A stretch of DNA of 49,783 nt from a virus (IMGVR_UViG_3300030117_001129:1-49783), one strand, 5' to 3'; counted from the stretch's first letter, positions 16,301-25,915 are shown. The notes: generated by a model not told the origin, from the sequence alone. A program made the numbers and translations.

Positions 16301-19300
16301 TACAATAAAGATATATTAGTAAGATTAAATAAAGAAACAGAAGGTTTTGTAAAAATATCTGACCGCGTAAAAACATTAAATAGGAATCAAGCTGAACAAT
16401 TAAAAATGAGAATAATTGATATATATACTACAGATTCAAAAGATAAAAATGTAGTATTGAGTGAATTATTTGATGTTATGAGTAATACACCACTAGAAAG
16501 TGTTAAAACTAGAATGTTAGAATATATGAAGACTCTTGGAGATAGTGCTAGAAATGATTTAATGGCAATGTTAAGAGCTCAGGGTATAGTAAAAAGAAAT
16601 GTAGAAAATAATTTAGAAATTGATAAGAGATTTACAATAGAAAAAATATTAGATGAAACTGAGGGAAGAGAAGCAATTGCAACTCTTACCGAAGCTTTAG
16701 AACCTATTAATAATAAATTAATGCAAACTGGATATACAGATGAGTTTTTACAAAGAGAAATAGAAAGCAGACAAAGAATTGACAGAAGGTATGTTAAAGA
16801 AGCTTTTGATGAAAACAAAAATCCTTCAATTGGTATAGATGAATTTTATAGAAAGTATAATTTTAAAATAGAAGAAACAGATGGAACTATTAATTATGTA
16901 GATTATTCTGGTCAAACTGCTACTCAAAAAATAGATAGATTTAAAAGTCAAAAATATATGTTGGATGATTTTGGTAATTTAAATCAACAATCTATAAATA
17001 ACTTGCAAAGAGATATAGTTTTAGATGGTGTAGAGTTTAAAGATTTAAGCAAAAAGAAAAAGAGTGGTGTTGTAGAAGATATTACTCAAATAGTTTTTAG
17101 TTTAAAAGACAGAATAGATATTCCTACCATGTCTATAAGAAACTCAACAATCAAATATGACCCCACAGAAGAAAGAGAATTTTTTCAAAAAAATCCAGTC
17201 TTTGATAAGTTAAATAAACTTCAAATTAATTATGCTATTTTTGATAATAATGTAGTTTATACAGATTTTAAAGATTATATACAAGAAAGAACTTATAATA
17301 TATTAAGTACAGAAGAATTAAGTCCTTTAGAAATAAAAAGAATAAAAGAGATTAGAAGTAGGGTATCTAATCAATTGCAAAATGTTAATATTGAAGTTTC
17401 TAATGTTGATACAAAACTAAATGACAAGGGACTATCTGGACCTGAAACTGGTATAATAAAATTAGATATTTATGATGGGATGGATAGTATTGTAATTAAT
17501 CGTTCAGATATGCAGAACATTGTAAATGACTTTACAAGATTTTATGATGAATATAAAGATAAGATTACAGATAAAGGAGCAATACAATTATTAAAAGATA
17601 CATTTGATAACACTAAAAATGAACATTCGTATGATGAAGAAAGTATTGAAACTGCTACAAAATATTTGATACTTGAAACTGCATTAAAAAGTGAAAGTGA
17701 TGTTGAGTTATTAAAAGTTCTTAATTCAAAAGACCCAGTTCAAGTAGACAATTATATTAAAAGAATTAAATTAGTAACTACTAAAAATTTTATAAGACCA
17801 AATGAAAACTATATACAATCTATTATTGAATCTAGAAAAGTTTTTCGTGGAGACCCTGTTTCTAAACTATTAAAAGAAAGATTAAGAAATGGAAAACATA
17901 GAGTAGCTATATGGGATGATAGTACAGAAAATATGGCAAAGATTGTTGACGATGTTGTTAATGAGTTTAAAGATGAAATACCAGAATTAGAAGGATATGA
18001 TAGAAAAAATATTGTAGGGAATGCTCATGAAAAGGTATCTGCTTTTGATAGTATAGGATTTTTATCTAAACAAGCTATGTCTGAATACCATACCATGATG
18101 GGGCATAGTCCAGATTCTAAAAATCCAATTAAACCAATTATATCATCTCAAGGAGAAGGTAAAACATTGCTATATGGAAAGACATTATTTGTTTACAGTC
18201 CAGCATTAGATGGTTTCTTTGATAAAAACCCTGTAGATATATTATTAAGCGATTCTGGTGCAAAAATATACGACCCTAAGATAGTAAATGGACAAGAGCA
18301 AGATAGCATACTCAAGGGATTAGAATGGAATGATTTAAAAGATTATAGAATTACAGATAGAAATACATTTATAAGGGAAATAGATTTAGATGGAATAGGG
18401 TTTAGACCAGAAAAAGATGCTAACCTTTTGTCTGCAAGTGAATCAGATGCCGACTATAATTATATGAATAGAAAAGAACATGCCGATGCATTTAAAGGAT
18501 TGATAAATGAATTAACTGCTAATTTAAATGAAATGGAAAGTATAATGGCAGACCCTTATAAGATGAATTATTTTATGAGGGAACAACTAGAACTAAACAA
18601 TATACCAGATTCTCCAGAACAGGGAGCGTTATCTAATCTTAGTAATATGATGTATTATCTACAATTAAGTGACGCAGCTAATCCATATGATTATAGTTCA
18701 AGTCAAGTTCAAAAATATTTAGCTCAACAATATATAGATACATTATTTAGTACAAGAAGGTCTATAACAAACAGGGTATATTCTGAAAAAGATAAATCAC
18801 AAGCATTGCCATCAAATAGATATGGAGGACAAGCTCCACTAGTTCAATCTGCTAAATCATTTTTAGGTAAGGGATTAAAGACTAGATTGTTTCCTACATT
18901 GTTTGATTCCAATAATAAAATGATACTAAGGGGTCAAATAGCATTACCTTTTGAAGAAAGAAACACAAGCATTTCTGAATTACCAAGTGATAAAAATATA
19001 CGAATAGTACAAAATGAAAGAATTTTATCTTTGGAAGATTTTAAAAGCGAAATAAAAAATACAGTTGAAGACATTGAAGAAATAGCTAATCTAACTACAC
19101 TAAGAGATGCTGATAATAATACAATTGAAAGTATTGACGATATATTAAATAATGCAACTATTGGTAGTGTGCATGATTTCTTAGAATCATATTCTAAACT
19201 TGTAAACAGAAGATATGAATTAGGAATAGTTTCTAGAAGAAATCCAAGAACTAGACCTAATGATATAACCTTACTAGGATTAAAAGGGTTTTTAGACAAG

Positions 19301-21994
19301 GAACAAGGATTAGGAGTAGAGATTAATAGTTATGATATTGCTAATGTGTATGAAGGTGATTATGACGCTGATAAAGTAGATTACTTTTTTGCACATAGTG
19401 ATTATATGTTTGATTATATTAAAAGAAATCAAGCATTTTATGTTCAAGGAGTAGACCCTAGTGAGTTACAACAAAATCCATCGTTTACATTTCAAATGAA
19501 TGCTAAAGATTCTAGAAAAGCTACATTAGCAAAAATGGGGCAAAGTATTGCATTTAAAAAAGCAATAGGATTAGCACAAAAAACTCCTAGAAAATTAAAT
19601 TATCTTCAAAACTTAGCAGATAAAAATCATTTAACAAAAAAAATAAAAGCATGGGAAGATGTAGTTACAGAAGATGATGAAGGAAACTTAATAGGACCTT
19701 CGATTCTTTATAATTCTAATGTTGATGGAGATGGGAAAACAACAGAAGTTGTTACAATTGATACAGAATCTCTTGCTTATTACCAAAGAGCAGCTTTAGA
19801 AGTTCAATATATTATTGATGGTAAAAATGCATTAAATAAAAATATAGCAGGTAATATATATGAATGGGTAGATAATTTTTTGTTTCCAAAATATGAAGAT
19901 TCAATATCTCCTAAAGATGCTAGTTCTCAAGACTTAAAGGATATATTAAAAAATGGAAGAACTGCTAACGGTCAAAGAGTAAGGATATTTTCTAAATATG
20001 AATTAGTTGATGGTAAATACCAAGAAACTACAAAAGATTTGAATGATGCAGATAAACTAATTATAAAAGAATTTTTAAATCAACAGAATAAACTTCTTAA
20101 CGCTTTCGGTGATTATAAATATGTTGGTGGTGAAAAAAGAAGAACTAGTTTTTATGATATGAATATGGCTAGTAAAGTATTTAAGAGTTTCCATGAAGAT
20201 GTGTATGATGGATTAAATAGATTTTTAGCATATAAGAAAGCTGATATAAAAAATAAAGAATATTTAGAAACATTAATAAAAAAAGAAAACAATAGATTTC
20301 AACCTATAGCAGATGCAGTTTCAAATGTTGCTAAAGGTGATGGTGGTAATTATTTAGATAGAATAGCTATTCAGATAGCTACGAGGGATTTATTAGAAAA
20401 TAAAAAACAATACAATTTAGATATAGAAACATTTCAAGAAATAGATAATTGGTATAATAGATTAGTATCTAGTCCTTCTGTATTTAAAGATTACAAAAGA
20501 TTGCAAGACCCTTTTGACCAAGAAGAACCTACAGGAAACACACCACAAGAACAGGATGCTTTTGTTGAAAGGTCTGATGAAATAGCAAAAGGAATAAAAA
20601 ACGATACTCAAAGATTTAATAGACAAGTAGCTATAATTAAAAATTTAGATAAGAAAAAGAAACAAATAGAAAAGACTAACTATTCTTGGAAATGGAAAAA
20701 GAAAAAAATATCAAATATAGATTGGGTAATAAATAAACTAACTAATGAACTTAGAGATAAATACCCAGAATCTGTTAAAAGAAAAATACATCCCAGAGAT
20801 TTAAAGTATAAAAATTATGTAGCAATAGAAGATAGTGATTTAAAAACAAGTATTATCCATGCAAATACAATGAACTCAATGTTAAGAAATTATTATGGAA
20901 CTCGTTATGATAGTTGGACTGAAACATTGGATGATAATGCAATAACAGACTTGAAGGCAATAAAAGAATTTAACAAACAGACTTATGGTTCTAACACATT
21001 GCTTGATGAAATATTTCCATATGGCAGAACATCTCTAATAACAAACAATGAAATATTTAAGTTTGTAGAAGAACATAAAGGAGATATGGGTAGTGTTTAT
21101 GAATTAAGGCAAAACTATTTGATAAGAATGGTTGAGAAGCATGGAGTTAATTTTCTTTATGCATATATGGAACCTATAAGGAATAGAGATGATATAGGTA
21201 TATTTAATAATAGACCAGTTGCAATGCCATATAAAGAAAGTGCTAGATACAGACATGGATTACAAACTATTGTTGGACTAGCTAATGGCAAACTAACACT
21301 TGGTGACGATACTTTTAAACAAGAAAAATCTCAAGAATGGGGTGAGTGGTTATTAAAAGGAATGATAGAATCAAATGAACATTATAGAAGATTTTTTGAT
21401 AAAGATGTTTCTATGATGAATTTAACAGATTCTAATATGGAACGATTTGGATTAATGCCTTTTAGTAGAAATGTAGAAGATAGAATGAGACAAGATAATT
21501 CTGATTTTGATTGGTTATCTCAGATGTTGCCATCTAATCCACTATCAACTATGAATAAATCAGTAATTGAATTTTATATGAGTTATGTAGATATGATGCC
21601 AGACAAATCAAAAGAAGAGTATAAAGAATTTTTAAAATCAATAAATAAATTAGAAGAATTTTCATCTAGAAAAGATTATTTAAATCCTATGAAATATTTA
21701 AAACTTAGATTGGATAATGATGAAACATTTTTAGAAATGATTAAAAAAGATATATTTACTATGGCTGATGAAAATGGACTACCTCGTCATGTAAAAGATA
21801 ATCCTATGTACACTCATTTAAAATATTTGAAGTTTAAACCAAAACAAGTTAAATCATCTAAAGCATTGATTCGTATGTTGAAAACTGTTAATCAAGTAAA
21901 TGAAGATTTGATGACTGGCGCTAGGCAAAATCCAATGAGAGACTCTGGTTATGAAGCCTTTAGGATGATGGAGGAATATGCAAAATGCAAGTAG
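13370..21994 (+). CDS. Giant virion protein with putative single-chain double-psi beta-barrel RNA polymerase core (2874 aa)
   Basis: The N-terminal 150 residues contain glycine-rich hydrophobic helices (FGAFGIAEIGAEKALG; LGGVGTGAGYLIGLP) like membrane-interacting ejection proteins. The centre carries two motif groups. At about 1585-1635, KPIISSQGEGK, LLYGKTLF and DILLSDSGAK supply candidate catalytic-barrel lysines (K1598, K1604, K1632). At about 1831-2010, FLGKGLKTR (1831-1839), SRRNPRTRPND (1955-1965), a GFL...G turn, then GDYDADKVDYFF with Asp 1997, 1999 and 2001 match the order of beta'-type motifs: GKRVDYSGR-like, NRxPTLHR-like, and the DxDxD metal site. The arrangement resembles crAss-like phage virion RNA polymerases. 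The polymerase assignment is inferred from motifs; the structural role follows from position and size. Confidence 0.8.
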   Translation: MATQRAIDALLEFRKRRQQDSENPIQLASSYNLDEPNALVDSLSKGIQTPAPSQTQEQQKESNISLLQSVGAGLYEFGETATFGAFGIAEIGAEKALGEEINFQEYFREAQEQSSLAKVLGGVGTGAGYLIGLPMRGTARVLQKPATALVSKLVGKKTVGKASKEFSEEALRSGIEKGVVNKYTNVLKGKTYWASTKGKNANKVFREQFNTEINKRTARAQATKQLTDEQVSVIQNMKDRIINEGIPLQNLSQYARITYGNSKMGRFATEALHDAFVFSVADAVMDLSFQGQQLLKDPNARYDLGQTGYSVATGLLAGTAINAATSPFGPLGKMFKSNIDFRKGIRAYLGTNTYKGLSLDELSGEMANIAHLNRSNKLTTHYDFKVDGVDKSIDLLKTFDTGRLRNAQRISSSLRDSFGDNAEQKAQQWLMSQKRYYGKQIIAEATREGLQNYRLLFPRMAVAGLAMSGVQGIQTHISGQELRGEDFISSMLIGAWTQRRGNFAKSTDLGENINKLRLTLDHLGIDNSQTFFASTFSKPNNIHGVGLSRENEQLKNYLIEQRIVSDDDATVTNETIPDGEKTFLDLESGAPFDPHDGKINKIYQIMEEDFEYVRPITRITETQSNRINEILSQQGFKTTEDIDKAFTQRVEQATAGMKNSIVNVMNSIKNAQLEGVTMTTNGDKIVVPNVLDISSDLRKKARDGDFESWLGKSGIEAEEAIADVNRSYHVIRDVLMGLEKVELDRSLESRIKTEDSLKDFYNIINDAETSINQAANVKDGRKKFSFRDTDSYLIPLIQNDAKIFTQELSNTLSRNTMPENLQSYLKNAGLLVDTDDGLKLIDDISNIDTDYKDKAKDLGRLHGILMALGDYKITDSKPSKKVTETDINSLKFILNDNNVNIDKFNSSSQKFLYQMTLSDINRRRMQNKVTNKEDIQFLISQSRSAMFSDNKLLSDEGVSGFRLYELNIPSDPDLEIQYNKDILVRLNKETEGFVKISDRVKTLNRNQAEQLKMRIIDIYTTDSKDKNVVLSELFDVMSNTPLESVKTRMLEYMKTLGDSARNDLMAMLRAQGIVKRNVENNLEIDKRFTIEKILDETEGREAIATLTEALEPINNKLMQTGYTDEFLQREIESRQRIDRRYVKEAFDENKNPSIGIDEFYRKYNFKIEETDGTINYVDYSGQTATQKIDRFKSQKYMLDDFGNLNQQSINNLQRDIVLDGVEFKDLSKKKKSGVVEDITQIVFSLKDRIDIPTMSIRNSTIKYDPTEEREFFQKNPVFDKLNKLQINYAIFDNNVVYTDFKDYIQERTYNILSTEELSPLEIKRIKEIRSRVSNQLQNVNIEVSNVDTKLNDKGLSGPETGIIKLDIYDGMDSIVINRSDMQNIVNDFTRFYDEYKDKITDKGAIQLLKDTFDNTKNEHSYDEESIETATKYLILETALKSESDVELLKVLNSKDPVQVDNYIKRIKLVTTKNFIRPNENYIQSIIESRKVFRGDPVSKLLKERLRNGKHRVAIWDDSTENMAKIVDDVVNEFKDEIPELEGYDRKNIVGNAHEKVSAFDSIGFLSKQAMSEYHTMMGHSPDSKNPIKPIISSQGEGKTLLYGKTLFVYSPALDGFFDKNPVDILLSDSGAKIYDPKIVNGQEQDSILKGLEWNDLKDYRITDRNTFIREIDLDGIGFRPEKDANLLSASESDADYNYMNRKEHADAFKGLINELTANLNEMESIMADPYKMNYFMREQLELNNIPDSPEQGALSNLSNMMYYLQLSDAANPYDYSSSQVQKYLAQQYIDTLFSTRRSITNRVYSEKDKSQALPSNRYGGQAPLVQSAKSFLGKGLKTRLFPTLFDSNNKMILRGQIALPFEERNTSISELPSDKNIRIVQNERILSLEDFKSEIKNTVEDIEEIANLTTLRDADNNTIESIDDILNNATIGSVHDFLESYSKLVNRRYELGIVSRRNPRTRPNDITLLGLKGFLDKEQGLGVEINSYDIANVYEGDYDADKVDYFFAHSDYMFDYIKRNQAFYVQGVDPSELQQNPSFTFQMNAKDSRKATLAKMGQSIAFKKAIGLAQKTPRKLNYLQNLADKNHLTKKIKAWEDVVTEDDEGNLIGPSILYNSNVDGDGKTTEVVTIDTESLAYYQRAALEVQYIIDGKNALNKNIAGNIYEWVDNFLFPKYEDSISPKDASSQDLKDILKNGRTANGQRVRIFSKYELVDGKYQETTKDLNDADKLIIKEFLNQQNKLLNAFGDYKYVGGEKRRTSFYDMNMASKVFKSFHEDVYDGLNRFLAYKKADIKNKEYLETLIKKENNRFQPIADAVSNVAKGDGGNYLDRIAIQIATRDLLENKKQYNLDIETFQEIDNWYNRLVSSPSVFKDYKRLQDPFDQEEPTGNTPQEQDAFVERSDEIAKGIKNDTQRFNRQVAIIKNLDKKKKQIEKTNYSWKWKKKKISNIDWVINKLTNELRDKYPESVKRKIHPRDLKYKNYVAIEDSDLKTSIIHANTMNSMLRNYYGTRYDSWTETLDDNAITDLKAIKEFNKQTYGSNTLLDEIFPYGRTSLITNNEIFKFVEEHKGDMGSVYELRQNYLIRMVEKHGVNFLYAYMEPIRNRDDIGIFNNRPVAMPYKESARYRHGLQTIVGLANGKLTLGDDTFKQEKSQEWGEWLLKGMIESNEHYRRFFDKDVSMMNLTDSNMERFGLMPFSRNVEDRMRQDNSDFDWLSQMLPSNPLSTMNKSVIEFYMSYVDMMPDKSKEEYKEFLKSINKLEEFSSRKDYLNPMKYLKLRLDNDETFLEMIKKDIFTMADENGLPRHVKDNPMYTHLKYLKFKPKQVKSSKALIRMLKTVNQVNEDLMTGARQNPMRDSGYEAFRMMEEYAKCK

Positions 21995-24858
21995 ATTGCA
22001 ATAAAACTTATAATAAAAAAGCATTAACATTATTGGATGGTATAAAAAAATGGGCAAATACAGATATGGTTGCTCGTAATATACAATCTCCTTATCAAGC
22101 AGCTTTATCAATGTTCGAGTCAAGATTTAATATAGAAATGGAATATGCTATGTTGTTAAGTCCAGAGCAAGGTGGTGCATTTTTAACTAGTGGTAATATT
22201 AATTCTTTTATAAGAGACTTAAATAAATATGCTCAAAGAGTTGATAGTGGAAAATTTACACAATTTGAAACTACTGAAGGATTTATGGTTGGAACAGTAT
22301 TGGGTAAACGAGACCCAGTATTAGCAGAAAGTTTGAAGAATCTTAGAAAGATAGTAGATAGTGATAATAAAAGAAGAAATAATACTAACCAGAAATTTAA
22401 AGAAGTAGTAGATGAATTAAGAGCTGCTGGAGGATTGACGGGCGTTTTTAGTACATCAAAACTTAATTCTGCATTAAAAAAACACAGGCAATTAGAAATA
22501 GATTATATAAAAGCGTTAGATAGCGGAACAGAAACAGAACAAAATGAAGCAAAAAAATTATTGCAAGACTTTGAAAACAAAGGTTCTGTTAAAACTTTTG
22601 TTGATTTTATTAAAGTAGTAGAAGACAAGATGCCTAAAGCTATAAATATTAAATATGAAGCAGAGAAAGCACTAGCAGAGGGTGGAGACAAACAAGCAAT
22701 TGAAAGAGTTAAACAATATGATAGTGGTAAGAAACTTGTAAGATTAACTGATTCTGAATCTAGAACATATTTACAACAATTAGGGGTTTCAGACGATATA
22801 ATTAGTCCATTAATAAAATACAATTCTTTAATGGAGGATTCATACAGAGTTTTAAGGGCAGGTATTGAAGAGAAAATAAATGTTACCATTAAGCAAATAG
22901 AAAATAGAAAAGGTTTTAAGCTTACTATAGATAATTTAAATGCTTTAAAAGAAAATTTACGTTCACGATTAATGCCTAGATATTCAGAAGGATATTTTCC
23001 ACATTTTACAAAACAACTAAATGCTAAAATGATGGATGGAATGATGAAACACTTTGATGAATTAGATACATCATTAATAGATATGAAGCATGATAGTAGG
23101 TCTATAGATGAAATCATCAGAAGTATCAATATAGCAATACCAGATTATGGAAAGTCAAGACAAAGAGATGGATACAATGAGTATAGTATGAATTTTATTG
23201 ATGTAATAAATACATATATCAATGATGTTAATAAATTTAATACTCAAGTATTTGTTAAAAGTGGAATGATTGATTCTTTAAACGAAGCAAAATCAATGTA
23301 CACTAAAGAATCTCAATACGCAGGTAAGATTGTTGATATAATAAATAGTCTTTATGGTTCTGTTAATGGAACAGTAAAAAATACTGGTTCAATGCACGAA
23401 ATAAAAAAAGCCTTACTCTCATATCAATTTACTAATAAACTAGGTTTTAGCGTACGTTCTGCAGCTAGAAACGCTACTCAGTATTTGATGAACTTTGCAA
23501 CATTTGGTTATTCAGCAGTTAGAGAATCAAGAAGGTATTTAAATGAAAAAAGAGCTACAGAAATATTTGGTGGAGACTTAGATGATTTTATGAAAAAAGA
23601 AAATCTTTTTATGGATACATCAGAAGCTCTTATAGAATCTGGAGTAAGAAGTAAATCAGCATCCTTCAATAGAATAAGAAGAATGGATGAAAATGGTAAG
23701 ATAGTTTATGCAGATGAAGAAAGTTTCTTATATAAAGGTTCTAAGATATTTGCTACTAAAATGGGACAGATTGCTAATTTAAGTGCTGGTCTTCATAGGG
23801 GTGTTGAGAATGCTAACAGAAAATTAACTGCTGAAATTGCATTTGCTCAGATACAAAAAGTAATGGATGGCAATACTAAGTTTCAACAATATTTAGAAAG
23901 TAAAGTAAGAGCTGAAAAAGAAAAAAATCCAGATTCAAAAATTACAATACAAAGTTTAAGAAGAAGTATTACTAAAAATTATGCTAAGAATATGGTTATT
24001 CTTAATCACTTTGATTATGAAGGATATGCAAAAGCAAGAAATATGAGAGAAGGTGTAGGTCAATTTTTATTTCAGTTTCAACACTATGGCATGGAGTTTT
24101 TAGAAAGGAATTGGTCTATATGGAAAGAAGCTCAAGGTGATAGAAGAGCGTTTATGCAGAATGTTGTAAGGGGTGAAGACAGTTTTTCTAATTGGGCTAA
24201 AGATGCTAGAGGTGTACATAAAGCAATGAATGTATCTGTTGCATATTTCATGGCTCCATTACTAATAAGTTATGTTTCTGGTTATAATCAAACATTAATT
24301 GAACACACAGGTAAAGAATTAATGGATGATTTATGGTTATTGTTTACATCAGACTATGATGACCCAGATGCTATAGAGAAAATAAATAGAGAGTTCTACG
24401 GAAAAGGAATAGTAGGTTCTAAACTAGGTCCCACATTTGGAACTATGTTAGATATAGGAATAATGATGGAACTAATAAATGCTGATAGTGAGTATTTAGA
24501 TAACATATTATTTACTGCTGGTGATTTTGCAAATGATGATACTATGGAAACGTATGGAAGATATGCTAGATTATTGAATCAAATGGGTGGCAGAACATAT
24601 GATAGATATATTCCTATGACTGCTAAGACTCCTTATGGTCTTGGTGCAGCTGCTATGCAAGAACTTACACTTTATCCTAAGAAAAAAGACGAAAGAACTA
24701 TATATAGAGATATTATAGAACCTACAACTAAAGAAGCATTCCCCACATATTACTTTGATAGATTGGAAAGAAAAAGTAAATCAAAGAAAAAAAGATACAC
24801 TGGATTACCAATAGAAATACAAAATTCATTAAAAGAATTAGAACGAAGAGGCAGGTAA
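21985..24858 (+). CDS. Large internal virion protein (957 aa)
   Basis: ATG 21985 overlaps the giant gene by ten bases and has GGAGG ten bases upstream. The protein is largely helical. Recognisable points are a helix-rich region at about 481-511 (LGFSVRSAARNATQYLMNFA), the aromatic segment GVGQFLFQFQHYGMEFLERN at about 690-709, and one hydrophobic helix at about 749-766 (SVAYFMAPLLISYVSG). The FQFQHY segment recurs in very large phage virion proteins of uncertain function. It is the last gene of the plus-strand virion block and probably acts with the giant protein in DNA ejection. That role is inferred. Confidence 0.7.
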   Translation: MQVDCNKTYNKKALTLLDGIKKWANTDMVARNIQSPYQAALSMFESRFNIEMEYAMLLSPEQGGAFLTSGNINSFIRDLNKYAQRVDSGKFTQFETTEGFMVGTVLGKRDPVLAESLKNLRKIVDSDNKRRNNTNQKFKEVVDELRAAGGLTGVFSTSKLNSALKKHRQLEIDYIKALDSGTETEQNEAKKLLQDFENKGSVKTFVDFIKVVEDKMPKAINIKYEAEKALAEGGDKQAIERVKQYDSGKKLVRLTDSESRTYLQQLGVSDDIISPLIKYNSLMEDSYRVLRAGIEEKINVTIKQIENRKGFKLTIDNLNALKENLRSRLMPRYSEGYFPHFTKQLNAKMMDGMMKHFDELDTSLIDMKHDSRSIDEIIRSINIAIPDYGKSRQRDGYNEYSMNFIDVINTYINDVNKFNTQVFVKSGMIDSLNEAKSMYTKESQYAGKIVDIINSLYGSVNGTVKNTGSMHEIKKALLSYQFTNKLGFSVRSAARNATQYLMNFATFGYSAVRESRRYLNEKRATEIFGGDLDDFMKKENLFMDTSEALIESGVRSKSASFNRIRRMDENGKIVYADEESFLYKGSKIFATKMGQIANLSAGLHRGVENANRKLTAEIAFAQIQKVMDGNTKFQQYLESKVRAEKEKNPDSKITIQSLRRSITKNYAKNMVILNHFDYEGYAKARNMREGVGQFLFQFQHYGMEFLERNWSIWKEAQGDRRAFMQNVVRGEDSFSNWAKDARGVHKAMNVSVAYFMAPLLISYVSGYNQTLIEHTGKELMDDLWLLFTSDYDDPDAIEKINREFYGKGIVGSKLGPTFGTMLDIGIMMELINADSEYLDNILFTAGDFANDDTMETYGRYARLLNQMGGRTYDRYIPMTAKTPYGLGAAAMQELTLYPKKKDERTIYRDIIEPTTKEAFPTYYFDRLERKSKSKKKRYTGLPIEIQNSLKELERRGR

Positions 24859-24868
24859 AACCTACCTC
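24848..24868. terminator. Hairpin between convergent gene blocks
   Basis: GAGGCAGGT (24848-24856) pairs with ACCTACCTC (24860-24868) with one mismatch and a three-base loop, exactly where the plus-strand virion genes end and the minus-strand early block ends. The stem includes the stop codon of the 957-residue gene. There is no clear U-tract on either side, so it could slow convergent transcription or act as an atypical terminator. Confidence 0.45.
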
Positions 24869-24892
24869 CTCATTCCCAGTCAGCAAAGGAGA

Positions 24893-25078
24893 TTATGCTG
24901 TAATTCTTTCTTGCTTACTAATTTTAAGAAGTTTTTCTAATTTTTCAGTTGCTTCTCTAAATAATTTTAACACCTGAATTAATTTATCTATGTCATTTTT
25001 CTTTACTGTTATTGGTATTGTTTGTTGCATATTTTTGCAAGTATTAATCCACATATCTATACTATCTTTGTTTTCCAT
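24893..25078 (-). CDS. Small helical protein, 61 aa
   Basis: The last gene of the minus-strand block. The product is helical with a leucine/lysine coiled-coil C-terminal half (DIDKLIQVLKLFREATEKLE, then KLLKISKQERITA). It starts one base after the stop of the RuvC-like gene, with AAAGGAGAG in that gene's 3' end as ribosome site. No domain is recognised. It may be an accessory of the nuclease gene next to it, judged by coupling only. Confidence 0.65.
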   Translation of the reverse strand: MENKDSIDMWINTCKNMQQTIPITVKKNDIDKLIQVLKLFREATEKLEKLLKISKQERITA

Positions 25079-25079
25079 T

Positions 25080-25559
25080 TTACTCTCCTTTTTCTTGATG
25101 TCTTCCGTACATCGTTATTAAAATACTATCAGCGCTCCATAGAGTTGCTTTTTCTGGTTGGATAAATATAGAAGCGATGTCTTTTAATGCATTCTTTCTA
25201 TCTTTTTTTTCTTTAGGAAGTTTAAAATTATTTTGTTCTTCCCAAAATTTCATCCATTTTTGTGGTGATACTTCTACTATTTTAGTTATTCCTTTTATAG
25301 AATTAAGTATTCCCAACCATGCTCCATAGTTTACTCCAAACTTAAATAAAGAACTCCTACCATCATGTGGCATAGCATGTACCTTTTCTATATATGCTAT
25401 TGCTTCTTTACTTCTATATGCATTTAAAGCTGTAGAAACAGTTAATCTTCTACCAGATATTCTTTCATGGCATTTATAGTAATGAACTTTTTCTTCTTCC
25501 GTATTAGTAAAACTTATAGCCCCACTAGCACCGGGGTCTATTCCTATTATTGTTTTCAT
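25080..25559 (-). CDS. ruvC: RuvC-like Holliday junction resolvase
   Basis: The product starts MKTIIGIDPGASGAISF, the first RNase H-fold strand of RuvC with the catalytic aspartate D8. A second acidic site is E58 in YIEKVH, and the C-terminal site is D144 in WSADSILITMYG. Basic residues precede it (KEKKDRKNALKDIA). At 159 residues it has the usual RuvC length. It would cut four-way or branched DNA after replication and recombination so that concatemers can be packaged. It lies with the helicase, annealing protein and nuclease genes. The start overlaps the end of the upstream Cys-rich gene by four bases (ATGA). Confidence 0.9.
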   Translation of the reverse strand: MKTIIGIDPGASGAISFTNTEEEKVHYYKCHERISGRRLTVSTALNAYRSKEAIAYIEKVHAMPHDGRSSLFKFGVNYGAWLGILNSIKGITKIVEVSPQKWMKFWEEQNNFKLPKEKKDRKNALKDIASIFIQPEKATLWSADSILITMYGRHQEKGE

Positions 25560-25915
25560 TGAGCATCCTTTCTATAAGAATAGTTATGCGCACTTTTTAC
25601 ATACTTTTTCTTATATGGTTTATATGTTCTTGTAGGGGGTTTGTATTTTTTACCTACAATCTCTCCGTTAAATACATTTATAAGTTTAGTTGTAAACTTG
25701 TCTCCAGCCTGATTGCCTATAGATGCATTGTTCTCGTACTTCGAGCATCCTTTATTCAGTATATCTTCTGGTATTTTTTTCTGGGTGCTACCACCAATAA
25801 GTTTGAACCAATAACAGTTCTCATCATGTTCGTAGTAACACCCATAACAACTCTTATGTAATTGTATCTTTCTCTGCCTCTTTGTAATCGTTGTAGAATT
25901 TACACTTATTACCAT
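25556..25915 (-). CDS. Zinc-finger-type Cys-rich protein (start uncertain)
   Basis: The well-formed part reads KSCYGCYYEHDENCYWFKL, then IPEDILNKGCSKYE and a basic Tyr/Lys-rich tail (YKPPTRTYKPYKKKYVK). Four cysteines (C-x2-C-x7-C and a later C) indicate a small zinc site. Between the helicase stop (25854) and the first cysteine there is no ATG, GTG or TTG in frame. ATG 25915 is the nearest and lies 62 bases inside the helicase gene without a good ribosome site. A longer frame back to 26077 exists but is antisense-like in character. It is coupled to the RuvC gene by an ATGA overlap. Function unknown; nucleic-acid binding is plausible. Confidence 0.6.
   Translation of the reverse strand: MVISVNSTTITKRQRKIQLHKSCYGCYYEHDENCYWFKLIGGSTQKKIPEDILNKGCSKYENNASIGNQAGDKFTTKLINVFNGEIVGKKYKPPTRTYKPYKKKYVKSAHNYSYRKDAQ

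Noticed and set aside
18934-19299. 121-codon minus-strand frame opposite the giant gene
   Set aside because: Antisense shadow with Ser/Leu/Phe-rich composition, in a region where the plus frame carries polymerase-like motifs.
22503-23129. 208-codon minus-strand frame opposite the 957-residue virion gene
   Set aside because: Composition (Ser, Leu, Ile, Phe-rich) is that of an antisense shadow of an AT-rich helical protein; no ribosome site or context.
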